This document shows, piece by piece, positions 21,241-32,879 of a stretch of 64,000 nt of DNA; within the stretch, counting starts at the first letter, position 1; the number at the start of each line of letters is the position of its first letter. This stretch comes from Angiostrongylus vasorum (taxonomy: Eukaryota > Nematoda > Chromadorea > Rhabditida > Metastrongylidae), in the NCBI GenBank assembly GCA_018806985.1, contig JADANN010000322.1, positions 1 through 64,000 on the forward strand, given 5' to 3'. The notes beneath the pieces are model-generated. The model saw only the letters and a list, made by a program, of their open reading frames with translations, did not search any database and had not been told where the DNA came from. Both the position numbers and the translations under genes were made by a program.

Positions 21241-22078
21241 TCGGCCGTTTAATTCGCGATGCTAAACGCTGATCGTCTGAAGCACTCGATATTGTTAACC
21301 CTGTAAATGTCTATTGACATTAAAAACACAAGCTATTAATGGAATGGTTGCTATAATAACTAAACGAACTCATTTGTTTGCAATTCCACAGCTCCCTTAC
21401 CCATCAATATCCTTTGTTGTATTTGTATCAGGTGTGAATTATCCTGTTCAGATGTACTCCACTTTGCAAGTCTTCTTCTTCATTACTAAAAGAAACCCGT
21501 ATCTCTATCGCATTATTGAACTTTAACCACGTAAATCTCTATTCTGTTTTAGTTACATAGAAATTGTAACATGAACAGTATTTCCTAGCTATATGTCATA
21601 CTCTCATAAACCTACTCCATAATGCTTTATATCATTGTTAGCCCAATTTGTCATCTATACTACTACTGCCCTTTGGGCTACTTGTAATTTGTTGTACGTA
21701 TATTTCGAAACTCAATGCACTCTCATGTAAATAGTATGTGTATGAACGGTTTAAATACACAAGTTTGAAATGTGGAACACCGCTGCAAATCAAGAAAACC
21801 CGCGTGGCAGAACTACCAGCACACGCAACCAACGAATTCTTCACTAGATCTTGGTGCACTGGCCACCTGAAAGAACCCATCGCCTTCGTTACACCTTTGG
21901 CTGCACTGTCTCCACAATTTTGAAAACTAAGCACACCGTAATTATGTTTTTCGAATTGTGTGCTCTGAGAGAATAGCAAAACAATAGTTTTGAAACCGAC
22001 TTTCATTCAACCTCGATAGTGAAATAATCAAGATGTGTATAAGTTGTAGAGCTCACACCAGGTTGATAAATTTGTTAT
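21241..22078. other. No recognisable gene
   Basis: AT-rich, no coding similarity or repeat partner seen. Confidence 0.45.
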
Positions 22079-22122
22079 ATTCAGCTAACATTTCAACTTC
22101 TTTGTCTTCATCAGAGCCGAAT
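22079..22122 (-). ncRNA. Hammerhead ribozyme candidate (best in window)
   Basis: Minus strand: AUUCGGCU-CUGAUGA-A-GAC(AAAGAA)GUU-GAAAUGUU-AGCUGAAU. Stem I is 8 bp (one G-U). The conserved boxes CUGAUGA and GAAA are intact, stem II is 3 bp with one extra A at its base, and the cleavage triplet would be GUU. Stem III is minimal, as in PLE-type hammerheads, which are reported to act as dimers. All core positions fit the consensus. Activity is inferred, not shown. Confidence 0.72.
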
Positions 22123-22180
22123 ACCCGAGTCGATGGTCCACATCGAGAAGACGAACAACTGTGGACCATCGACTCGGATC

Positions 22181-22222
22181 ATCAGCTTTGATGAAGGAGA
22201 AGACGTGGAAACGTTAGCCGAA
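22181..22222 (+). ncRNA. Degenerate hammerhead-like motif
   Basis: CAGCU-UUGAUGA-A-GGAGAAGACGUG-GAAACGUU-AGCCG. Core C3 is U, stem II is poor and stem I is only 3 bp. GAAA and ACGUU are kept. Confidence 0.5.
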
Positions 22223-25200
22223 TAAAACTAATTTTTCAACCTCGTGTAATCTCAACAACTAATGCATATGTGCTCTGACTTCTTTTCTGTCCGGCGTTGC
22301 CATTTAATTAGTGGTAATGAGCATCGTACATAAAAGTGAGGTTGAATATTCAACGAAAATATTCTTGGCGCGCATTTCAAGCAGCTCTTGGTGAGCGCAC
22401 ACTTTTGAAAGCACTAAAATTTGTTCTTTCCTCAACTATTGTCTTCTTTCCGAACAAACGTGTGATATCATGACGATCGTGTGTAACCGTATTAATTTTC
22501 GAGGAACTCGACCATTCACTAGTAAAGTCGGACTCAGTTTGCTGCTAAGACAAGCACTGTTTTTCAAGGAGAGAACGGCCTATAGTTGGTCATCGTGGGC
22601 TTAGTGGCATAGCTAAAGGTAAAAAATTTAGAAAACGCGCAACTCTGAACTGAGTTTCTTGACAAGTTTACCACGGTTCCTAGTTGGAGTTATTTAAATA
22701 GGTGGATACCTTGCCGTACTCCCGCAGATCACAAATGGTTTGTACATAACCAGCTTTTTGCTTATTCTCACTGCATTTACTTTACCTAGTTTTATCGGAC
22801 GCGCGAAAGACGGTATATGGAGGGGAGAATTCGTTGATGGAGTTCGATCAAGCGTAACGCGCACTAAGTGTAATCCAGTTCAGTGTTGTTATATTTTATA
22901 TCTTACTGGCTTCACTAATCACATTCTTTTATGAATGCTGTAGTATAATTTTCGAGACTAACCAGATTTCTCGAGCTAAGATGTTTTTGCTCTCTGAAAA
23001 CATGCTTCCTCAATGTTTCTAACTTTGTTAGTCAGTAATAATTGAATAGCCGTTTTCTAACGACCACAGTGATGCTGAGACATGAGCATAACTGGGAGTC
23101 ACAGCTACTTAAAATCGTTATTGAAATGCCGAAATAATCGTTTCTTCAAAGAAGAAAGCAAATATTAGACTGATTAGCATTTGAAGCATTGCGAAGACTC
23201 ATGCGTGATTGCTTGTGGTTAACGGACATAGATCGAGTTAAAATCGTTGATCGAATGCTGTCATTTTTTGTAGAAATCGCTGGTTTCGGAGTGACCACGA
23301 TTCCCGATGAGAACACAGCATTATCTGAAAGTGAGTGGAAAATTGAGCAGCATTTTTTCCTGGAAAAGGAAAGTGACCACCACACACGTGCGGGCCTTGG
23401 CTATAGCTACTCGTCTTTCACTTCCTTTGAATCCATTTAACACAGTTATTGTGCATGAGTAACAGGAAATACCAATGTGAATTATGTTAACGGAAAATAG
23501 AGAGGTTTTCTAATGAAGCCTCCTGTTCACATATGGCTTGAAAAAGTGAAGCAGCTAGCGAGATATCTTCTGGATATGGATAAAATTCACTGGTCGAGTT
23601 CTTAACGTTTCTCATTGTCGCCGAGGATATTGATGGACGAGGTACCTTCAATTTAAGCAGCAACGCAAAACATTAATAGTCTGAAGCAATAGTTTCTTGT
23701 ACCAATTATTATTTTCTGGCTCTTTTTTTGAACTACGAACGAAAAATCAGATCTCGACCAGTTCTCCTAATCGTATTCGCAAACTCAGTTCTATTTCTTA
23801 TATCTGAGACTTCACTTCGGCTTTAATACTCTGTGGCAACATTCTTAATACTTTTCCTTAGCCAAAATACCGGCAGAAGGTTTTTCGTAGTGTAACGAAT
23901 GGACTCTAAGGGTCTGGGAAGAGGAATTTGCCGCAATCACTAAAATATTAGTCAGATAGAAAATATGCTGAAGGACGTATCATTCGCCAATACGAATAAG
24001 TCTGCGCTTGTGTCTAAGTATCATATCTTAGTAACTTATCATTTACATCAAAAAATGTTAGCAGTATCCCTGGAAGTATCGAATTGCCGAGCCCTTTCAG
24101 CTGGACAGGACGTGTAGCATGTAATAAAAATTTTCGAAAAATAAATGAGAACGTCTTAGCCTGGCTTTCAACCCCCTCTCCAACACTCTCCTCCAATTCA
24201 TGTGGGACGGGTTTATCCCGGCTATTTCCAAGATTGAAAAGAGAGTCGACATGACCAGCATTGTACGACATTCATAAAAGGAAGACCTATTCGTCAAGCG
24301 GCAGTGGAAATAATACAGGAAATACTCGACGACCTTTTTGGACGATAAACGCGAGGAAAGCGAATCGGATGCAAGAAGTGTTTTGATGATGGGTCATGTA
24401 AATAAACAAATAAATAACGCCGAGGAAGTGACGAAACTAGAAGTAAATCCAAAAAAAAAGTGTGGTTGCAAATGTTTTACCTGTGCTGGATTATTAGCAC
24501 TCATTTCATAAATGTCCAGCAAAATCGTATAGTTCTGAATATAAATGGTTTTTTTTTACTACAGACGTTGAAAAAAAATGCGTCATGGTGACTTAGTGTG
24601 AGGTCCAGGACAAGTAAGCTGCAATGATCTGTGCCCTCCAAGTATCGATAACTGTTATTCTAAGTTTGCATCCTTTTCCAGAGGTCTACGAAACTGCCAT
24701 AGTGGACGTTTCGTTTTCGATTAAGTGCCACTATGACTGCTGCTCACTAATGTTCTCTTTTATAATGAACGAAGAGATTCACATTCTTATTAAAAACATA
24801 GGTTGAGACTATAAAAATCGTTTTAAGAAGTTCATTATGAGAATTCGAACCATCCATCAGGCCAATAAATTTGTCCGTCTCAGTAGAGCTCATTGAAACC
24901 ATACGGGTATGATATGCTGACTAATGGAATTGATGCAGATTAATAGTGAAAAAAGTTGATAACATCGTGATATCTCGAGGTAGAGTCGTCACCACTGAAA
25001 GCGAAGACCATGACCGTATAAGCCTGTAAAAAGCCAACGGTACAAAATCTTTTGTCCAACATTTTCGAGTGACTAATCTTCCAAAACAAAAACTGCTTGA
25101 AGCTCCTTGGTGTATTCGTCTTTTGAAGCGAGTGTAGCGCACGGGTTATTGTGTGGCAGTACAATGCACACCCATTCTGCGGCTCGTTACCGTGCCTCGG

Positions 25201-26460
25201 GCAGACAATATCTCCAAACCAAGGAGGTCAGCATGTTGATACAAGTTGGACATGTTTGGAGGGGCTCCATCGTTTGGCCAAATATACATCCATTCAACTC
25301 TATGATACGAAATGGAGCGGAATGCATGGTGCACCTATGCGATTGATTAGTGTGGAACTCTCGATCCCCTATCCCTCATTCGTCTGTGAATGAGCTGTTA
25401 TAAAGCATGAAGAGTTTGTAAAGAGTGGATCAATTTCTGTGGGTGTGTGCCATACATTCCACTTCATGAAACATTGTAGAGACAATTAAATCTATATATG
25501 GTCCATGTAATGAATCGTACTTGCCTGGGAATGTGTCGAGTCAGTGCTGCTATCATACCAGACAAGTGTCGTGCATATTTACTCACTCCAAATGTGGGGA
25601 TGGCTCCGCGTGCCCGCGGCGCGAGATCGAACCACCAAACTGTTCGTCGTGCTTTACAGCGCCTACAACGCTACAAGTGCCCCTAATGAAATGTCGTAAA
25701 ATAACAATTCCCTCATTGATGTTGTACGGGAATGGACACTGTTCGAGTGTTGGAATGCCTTGCGGTTCCGTCTATTCAACAACAATTCAGCGATCGTGTG
25801 CTTTCTCTTCGATACATGTACTTGTCTGTTGTTTATTTCAGTTCAAAGGGTTCATTCGTTATTCAGCACGGATGCCTTCACAGCCTTGGCCCTTAGAAAG
25901 CCTTGATCTATGTCTAATAGTTTACAAAAAAGTTTTTTCGTACAAATTTTCGAACGCGCACGACGCGCTACGAAGAATTAAGCATTATCTCAAGTAGGCG
26001 GCACGTAAAATTATGTGTAGTCATCACACTGTGTGCGTTCATTAACAATTCCCTATGGTAACTCTCCTACCTGTTTTATGTTAAAAGTAGCTTTTTTTCA
26101 GTTCGTCTCATTCGCGATACGAGCGATTTCTCGCCGGTTGCGAACTTTTTGGTCCCATGAGAGTAAAAAATATTTTTCCAATGGATCTGGCACTTGATGG
26201 GTTGCCAACATGACATAATTGTAGAAGAGATTTTTGTGCTATCGTTCTATGATCTGAACATTATGTACGCTACCACCTACTGTGCGTTATTATGGTCCGT
26301 CGTGCAAATATATTGCTGTCAGCATTTGGAAGCGTTCTGCAGCTTATTTTGAGCCTGTTTTGGTATTTCCATTTTCACACACTCCGTACAATTCTCATGG
26401 TTAATCAGAGCGTTTAAAATGAACTACCGTGAAACTGAAACTTGCTTCTTTCATTTAATT
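22223..26460. other. Long stretch without a supported gene
   Basis: The only coding-like piece is 23170-23331 (listed separately). 25040-25995 contains a weak DDE-transposase-like tail (PSQPWPLESLDL) that I could not confirm. The rest is AT-rich intergenic sequence. Confidence 0.4.
23170..23331 (+). other. Possible host-gene exon
   Basis: Open segment FEALRRLMRDCLWLTDIDR then VKIVDRMLSFFVEIAGFGV and IPDENTALSE, preceded by an AG (GATTAG) and followed by a consensus-like donor GAAA|GTGAGT. Amino-acid composition is protein-like (amphipathic, charged). I recognise no family, and no companion exons were identified nearby. Confidence 0.3.
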
Positions 26461-26464
26461 TATT

Positions 26465-27115
26465 TGACCTGTCTTCACGTCTACCGTGCGGATCCCAGCA
26501 CTTCTCATGTTCGATTCGTTTTCTCGCATCCATTGTCCACGGAGATCTTCCAACTTTCACGTTTATTTGTATGACCTTATAAACTGATCTTCTTTAGCTC
26601 ATGCGAGGTTGGTATAGGTCTTCGTTGTCGTTGTCGTTGTTGTTGTTGTTGCTGTTGTTCTTGTTGGCCGATGCCTGACGTTTCGGCGATTTCGTCTTCC
26701 TCACAGCCTGGACGTCTTTTGTACAAGAATACATTAATTATTTGGTGGGAAAAAAAGGTGAGGTATTGATGAAGATCAAGCTTTTTGAATACACGCCATA
26801 TTGATCAGAAAGGCTACTCACACCGTGATGTTACGAGTCAGACTGGCCTACGCGTTGTTCACGTGGGGGTCGCGAGCGAGACACACCCAGGAGTCGTAAT
26901 GTCATTTTGAAATAGGGGCCAGGTCACGTGTGATAGTGAGACGTTCGTCTTTCCGGTTCATCTTTGGATTTTTGAAATTTATCCAAAACGCCTCAAGAGT
27001 TTTGCGCGTTCATGTTCTCGATTCTTGCGCTAGGATCCGCACAGCCACTTCAAAATCATCGCCCTTGTGCTTTTGTGACCTAAGCGTACCTAGAGGAGTA
27101 TTTTGACGAATTTTA
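26465..27115 (-). mobile_element. Diverged PLE relic (3' end plus endonuclease fragment)
   Basis: The minus-strand order from high to low coordinate is an EN C-terminal fragment (27115-26925, aligning with the arm EN through the blocks AAAACTC...GAGGCGTTTTGGA), non-coding sequence, the hammerhead relic (26710-26671), a (TTGTCG/TTG)n tract (26620-26665), the block GCGAGGTTGGTATAGG, and finally a SINE-like block (26465-26560) shared with the unit cores and family S2. It represents a PLE family distinct from that in the arms. Confidence 0.7.
26671..26710 (-). ncRNA. Degenerate hammerhead-like motif
   Basis: CAGGCU-GUGAGGA-A-GACGAAAUCGCC-GAAACGUC-AGGCAU. C3 is G and stem I is only 2 bp. The GAAACGUC block is intact. 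Confidence 0.55.
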
Positions 27116-27514
27116 ACTTATTATTCATGAATACTATTTTTGCTTAGGTTCCATCGAAGATGTCATGAAGACTATTCACCCCACTCGACTAATTTTTGTC
27201 GAGGGAAGGATGTGAACAGTGAAGCAAAAGCGGTGTTTTGTAACTCTGACTGTCGACTTCCACTCGTACATATTCATATTCCATTTTTAACACCGCATTC
27301 TCTACAGTCATTATGACGTGCTGGCACCAAATTATTGATCTTTCCCTTTTATTTTAGATGGTGTCGTTATAAAATAAGCAAGCTGTTGTTGTGAACTTCT
27401 TATGCAGTCTGTGCAGGTGTTTATGCGCTGAGATATGCAATTACCTACGGCCTGCGTAATAGTCGGACTCATAGGACAAGTTTGATGGAATTGAATCATA
27501 CTTACATAAATACT

Positions 27515-27895
27515 TGGATAACTAGACGGCCCGCCCTCAATGGTTGTGCAGGCTCCAGCTTAATATCCACCTTTTCAGAGTCTTGCTGGCTTAGCCACTG
27601 TGGTTCCCTGGAGTTCAGAGGTCAGTCAGGTCAAAGTCTGCCCCCAGGTCGTCGCCACCACAGGCAGTCGCATCGCTTGCGGATCAGAGGGAGATTTGCC
27701 AGCGACTGGTTTGATACAAAGAAGGGGTGGATCCTGGTATTTGTTTTTCTCTTAGCTAGCCTTCCTGATGGAAACGCCGGACTCCTTCTCAGCTTGGGAG
27801 ACCCTGGCAGAGGGATGAAACCTCCCACTGTCCATCGTAGCACGACACCCAGGCGCACCTCCCGGCCGCAATGAAACGGTAAACCGTAAAGGGGC
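27515..27895 (+). repeat. Short interspersed repeat family S1, copy 2
   Basis: Plus orientation. Contains GGTGGATCCTGGTAT, GATGGAAACGCCGGACTC, CTTCTCAGCTTGGGAGACCC and CGACACCCAGGCGC. Longest copy in the window, and its open frames are incidental. Confidence 0.75.
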
Positions 27896-30344
27896 TCGTT
27901 TATAAATACATATATATATTATTTGTAAGCTCAAACGTAAAGTATTTTGCAAGACTTTTCTTACACGTTTGAATTTAACAGTCTTCCTTTGTATTCCTAG
28001 CTAGATCGGGACGATCTATGAGAAACACGGTTATGGAGCTCTATAAATAAAAAAACCATCTATACACACTAACTTATCTGGAAATCTTCTCATTAGAGAA
28101 CACACTAACTCTAGTGCAAATCCCAACTGGATAATATTTTGCTGGACTGACATTCTTTTTTCTTGAAAATCTGAGGCATCCGTAATAGTCCGATTGCAGC
28201 TGTCCAATCCTTGTGCAACGGATGGAGGTTGAACTAGGTTTCTTCAATGCAAGCGATTATTGCCGTAATTTTATCTTCAAAGCTACTATTTGACAGAAAT
28301 GGAAAACTGTTTGGTTTAGATAACACTCATAGATCAAGCTTCTACCGTTGATAGATGCTTGATACCCACGAACACGCTGTCACAAGGACCACGTTGCTAA
28401 CCCGTCTGCAACCATGTTCAACCAACCCTCTAATCTTCTTGTTCCGAAAGTTCTAGTAAATGTGTCGCTTTGCGAAAACCATTGAATTAATTTTAGTAGA
28501 TAAAGCTGTGATATCGCAAAAAGCCGCGGATGGATTTACCAAATGCTTCAGAATGGTGAATGTCGCGTACAGTCCACATATACTGACTGAGAAGCACGAG
28601 AAATCAAGAAACATTCAATTTATCCTTTTTTCTGCTCCTAAAATGCTTTTATGAGAATGTAGTTTTGTGCGGTAGCATTCTTGCCATAACTAAGCAAATG
28701 GGATCGAAGCTGGGTAAGACGAATGGAGGAGCACACCTAACTTTATTTGTGCCTTCTAAACTTGACATGGTCCTTCGTACATGAATGCGCACCTTAAAGA
28801 TCTAATCTGTATTCAATCGCATTAGAAATGGTTCAAGAAATAAAGTGTTTTTGACTATCATTTAGTACCAACGAGGCGCTAGTTCGACACCGTTTCGGGT
28901 TCCCATCCCTCTGCGGTTGGGGAATTGTCACGAGAATCGCTTGGTAATACTTATATCCATTGAATCCACAACAGATGGCGAGTTCTTGTGACGAAGATTT
29001 GGAAGCAGCTTAGTATGGCTATCCCTAGATCAGATGAAGAATCGACTCAACAGTTTTAAACGACGAGGAGTGCCATATGGTAATAATATGGTAAAAGAAC
29101 AGTCAAGATCACAAATGTGAAAAAAAATTTTTAATGACATATGTGAGAAAACGGGTCTACTGAAAGAAGTGCCGGGACCTGCACAGCAAGTAATGTCGAG
29201 TAATGTCGATTTGCAAACGACGAACTTGAAATAAACGAATATAAACTTTCCTCTTTCTCACTTGAAAGTGGAGTATTGAACTGTGCAAATATGACACAGT
29301 GTCAAGGTGTTCCAGTGCTTGCGTGATCAGAGGACGGGTAAGTGCTACAAAAATCCCACTCCTTCAAAATAGCCAAATATTCAGAACATCAACATGAAAA
29401 GGATAAAGCATGAGGCTCTCACCATTGATCAGTCCAAGAACGGTTTGCCTTTATCCGACATCGGCAAATATCATTAGAGGTGACTGAAGGCATATTCGGT
29501 CCATGTAGTGACTCGAGGTGGCCTGCCGATGTATACAGTCGGTCCTGCCAAGCTTGCAAACAGAATACTGATATGAGGTAGCAAAATGCCGGGTTAAAAA
29601 ACGAATTTGACATCCAGACATGCTGTGGCTTATATTGAGAGAGTCATATATCTGACTATATGATTAGTTCCATTGCAGAACGTTGGCCGCATAAAAAAGT
29701 GCGGCGTTTCAGTTCACGTTAAAAAGAAATTAATTCACCTAGAAAATAAATGACAGTCAGCTATAGAAATGGTGAGAAAATACGTTCCGATTCTATGCGA
29801 ATGTACACCTAGCATTGGCCTTGGAAAATTATGCGGTGGTAAGCCGAGTTTCATCACGACTTGGAAAACTAGTTGAAATGGCGGTCCATAAGGGGTTACT
29901 ATCACAATTCAACGATAAAACGTGGCTAAACTGGATATCTTAAAGAAAGAAAGCCGAATACAGTCGGGTAAGAGTCAGCGGTTTCTTCCAAGGAAGGAAC
30001 ATCTCAAACAAGCATTTGTGTTGCTAACATGCAAATGCAAACGGCGACAAGTTCAGTAATGTGTTCTATTTTCCGCTTGGTAAAATTGACAGGCCGACAT
30101 TATGAACCTGTTGTTGATGAGAAACCTGTACAGAAGATGAAGAGTATGAAGAGGTTCGTACCATCTTAGAAGAGTCTTATATTTCACTGTTTTTTCTCGC
30201 GAACTGTTTGCATTATAACTGTCGGTTGTGTTAGAACAATACACATTGGCCACCTTGCAATGAGGACCACGTAATTTTTACGTCATCCTTGATAAAAAAC
30301 AAGTCCAACAGCGAGTTTTGCCGGGTTTTTTTTCACACGACCTG
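27896..30344. other. No recognisable gene
   Basis: About 2.4 kb of AT-rich intergenic sequence. No family match, RNA gene or repeat partner seen. Confidence 0.45.
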
Positions 30345-30696
30345 TCATTCACATCTTCTGTGCAGATGGTAGCACTTCTTCCATTCGAATCCTTTCCTCG
30401 CATCCATCATCCACGAAAGCCTTCCAACTTTTAAGTGTGGTGTCGGCTGCTGCTTGAGGATTTTTAGTTTATCGTTAATGTTGCTGATTGCCCGTCGAAG
30501 CGTTTCTCGTTGGAGTCCTGAGACAACTGGGTTAGAGCGTTCCCACTAGGCTGACAGAAAGTAATTCTTTCCGGGATGTGTGTGGTACTAATATTTAAAC
30601 ACCGGAGGGATAAGAGGCTCAGTGAGCTCGTAGTGGGATCGAACCAGAAACGGTGCTCGTGGTGATCGGCCACACTACCACTGTGCTATTCAGCCC
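30345..30696 (-). repeat. tRNA-derived SINE family S2, copy 2
   Basis: The minus strand starts GGGCTGAATAGCACAGTGG (A-box TAGCACAGTGG) and has a B-box GGTTCGATCCC about 50 bases on, i.e. a tRNA-like RNA polymerase III promoter head. A ~280-base body is shared with 59615-59973. The clover-leaf is imperfect, so this is a SINE head, not a tRNA gene. Confidence 0.75.
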
Positions 30697-32879
30697 TTAA
30701 GTTTTATGCTTTGGATAAGAAGTTAAAGAACTTTGTCGATGAAATGAGTATTGAGTTTGCGGAAGTCGAATGACGAAAATACCTCTATAGATCGTCCATA
30801 TAAAGAGACTTGTCTAACCGTTCCGTACATTTAATGGTTATGGATTGGTTAAGGCTAATGCCAAGGAGCTCGCTTTGCGGTAGAATGATACCCTGCGAGA
30901 AGATGAAAGCTATCGAAACCTGAGGCTTGGAGCAAGTTTGTCGGTTACCATGGTACCACTCTAAAACAACCTCATGAGATATTAATTACCGTATGGTGGC
31001 TTTCAAGATATTAAGAGTTTCATAAAGGCCACTATACCTTGAAAGCATGAAATGAAATGCAAAATTGTTCGTTTTACCAATTTATGTGGAAAAATGGCTC
31101 TGTGGTTCGTGGTAGGAATAACTTGTGCTTTGGTAGACCGATGTGACTGGAACGTGAAAGCCGCGCTAAATTGTTGACAAACCAAGGCTAGCTTGGTTTA
31201 GGTTGAGGAAGCCAGTGGGCTTTTGATTTCCTATATATCATTCCAAATTGTCCTGTTAGATTTTTGATGCGTTGTTGACTATGCTTAGATTTCAACTGCA
31301 GCGTGATTGTCGATTACAGTTGACCGTCGCTATAGAAAGAGTCTGCAACTGGTACGGTGAGTATGGAAACACTCGAATATACAGCAGTAATACCACAGCA
31401 GTAAGTCGATCGATGAAAATATGTCTTTCTGATCAAGATAGAAGATTCTATTACTGAAATGACTAGATCAATCACAAGCTGTATAAAGCAATGCTCGATG
31501 CTTACGGTGCTCATTTAATGGTATAGTAGGCGATAGGCGCTATCGCACCACGCGGTGGGCCACAAATGACGTCCATAACGACTTCTTGCTTCTAAGCAAT
31601 GACTTTCTCGATTGTAAACAATCGAGTAATTTTGATGCTTACTTTCAACGGCTTGTCAGATCTCTTGTTAAATTCGTAATCAATCTCCAAATCGTTTATC
31701 CACTGGTCCACATTACCTGGACGTGAACGATACGGCAAATTCATTCTTCACGCGAGGCACGTGCAAAATGCACAGCGTTTTAAAACCTTCGAAGAAGGAT
31801 TTCTACCAATTATATTCTTGACGACCAGCATAAATTCTGCCAACTCGTCAACTGCTAATGGATCCATTTTCTGGAAAATGTCAGAAATTGTAAGAACAAT
31901 GGAGAAGAAGCGAAAAAAAATCGTAAAAAGTACACTAGAATCCAGCATAGTGCATGGCTATTCACAATGAGTGCAGGATCTCTTCATAACAATAAGTCAA
32001 CGACAATGGGAGGTACGCGTTCCAACCACTATGCGAAGTTTTCATCATAAAACCAGATGCAGTAAAGATTCTACTGATATCTTTTGGCACCGAAATAAAA
32101 CGATGCGCTACATATTCATTCGAAGTATAGAAAAGTAAGCAAGCGGTTACTTGCTCGATCCATCCCTAAGGAGTGCACCATGAATTTTCATCAAGCATTG
32201 TTGAGGATAATCAATGCGAGTATGGTCTATACAAGAGATGTGGTCGCTAACGATGTATCAAGTCGATTCTACTATTCTTTCAAACGAGTGTCGCGCCTAT
32301 TTGCTCGCTCGGAAGAAACGAAAGGCTTGGATAGCTTGAAGGACTGGATCGAACCAGCGATCGATCAGTTTTCTAATGCAGAGCACAGAAATCGCCTCAC
32401 CGAAAGTCACGACTTTATTCAACTGCTTAAGATTTGGCGCAATAACGGGATGTTGCCACCGATCTCTCCATTGAGTGATATCATGATATCATGCAGCAGT
32501 GCTAGTAGTGTCGTTCATGATGAGCACAGTGTCCGTTCATCTCCGCAGCGTGCCATTAGGCCTCCTTTCTCTCCAGAGTAGGAAAACTGGCACCAGACTT
32601 GGTTAGAAACAGCTCAGTTCAGGCATTTCAGGCAGGGAAGCTTTAGCCCAATTATCTTAGGACTTCCCTCATTAAGGAATCTTAGGTCGGATGGTCGCGA
32701 GGCAACGTATTCAGATGGCGTATACAGGTGTTACCTGCGAACCAGGAGCAACGTTGTGCATCCCTGAGATGCATGTATATTCGGAGGATGAAGTGCCCAC
32801 TTCTGCTCCAGCGATTTGACGTATACCTCCTGTGCCTGCGGGAGCGTTTTCACCCATGCATGCGTGGGTGTATCCGCGT
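30697..32879. other. No supported gene; two coding-like pieces
   Basis: 31867-31787 (minus) reads MDPLAVDELAEFMLVVK then NIIGRNPSSK after a TTCCAG acceptor-like site, and 31716-31650 reads QWINDLEIDYEFNKRSDKPL before a GTAAGC donor, but I could not join them in a consistent splice phase. 32180-32581 (plus) is a 133-codon open frame with KGLDSLKDWIEPAIDQFSN and no family match. Neither is called a gene. Confidence 0.3.

Larger units (their letters stand above)
22079..22222. mobile_element. Small fold-back element with a hammerhead motif at each end
   Basis: A 17-bp perfect inverted repeat (CCGAGTCGATGGTCCAC at 22125-22141 and its complement at 22161-22177) sits at the centre, flanked by hammerhead-like motifs on opposite strands (22079-22122 minus; 22181-22222 plus). 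No ORF. It resembles the inverted PLE-terminus pairs elsewhere in the window but is diverged from them. Confidence 0.7.

Noticed and set aside
25040..25995. Tc1-like transposase
   Set aside because: Only the short string PSQPWPLESLDL resembles a DDE transposase motif. The expected flanking motifs are not found in any frame.
30600..30696. Functional tRNA gene
   Set aside because: A and B boxes are present but the clover-leaf is imperfect, and the sequence continues into a body shared with other SINE copies.
31650..31867. Two-exon host gene (MDPLAVDEL... and QWINDLEIDY...)
   Set aside because: The candidate intron joins the pieces in the wrong phase and its acceptor is poor. Recorded only as coding-like pieces.
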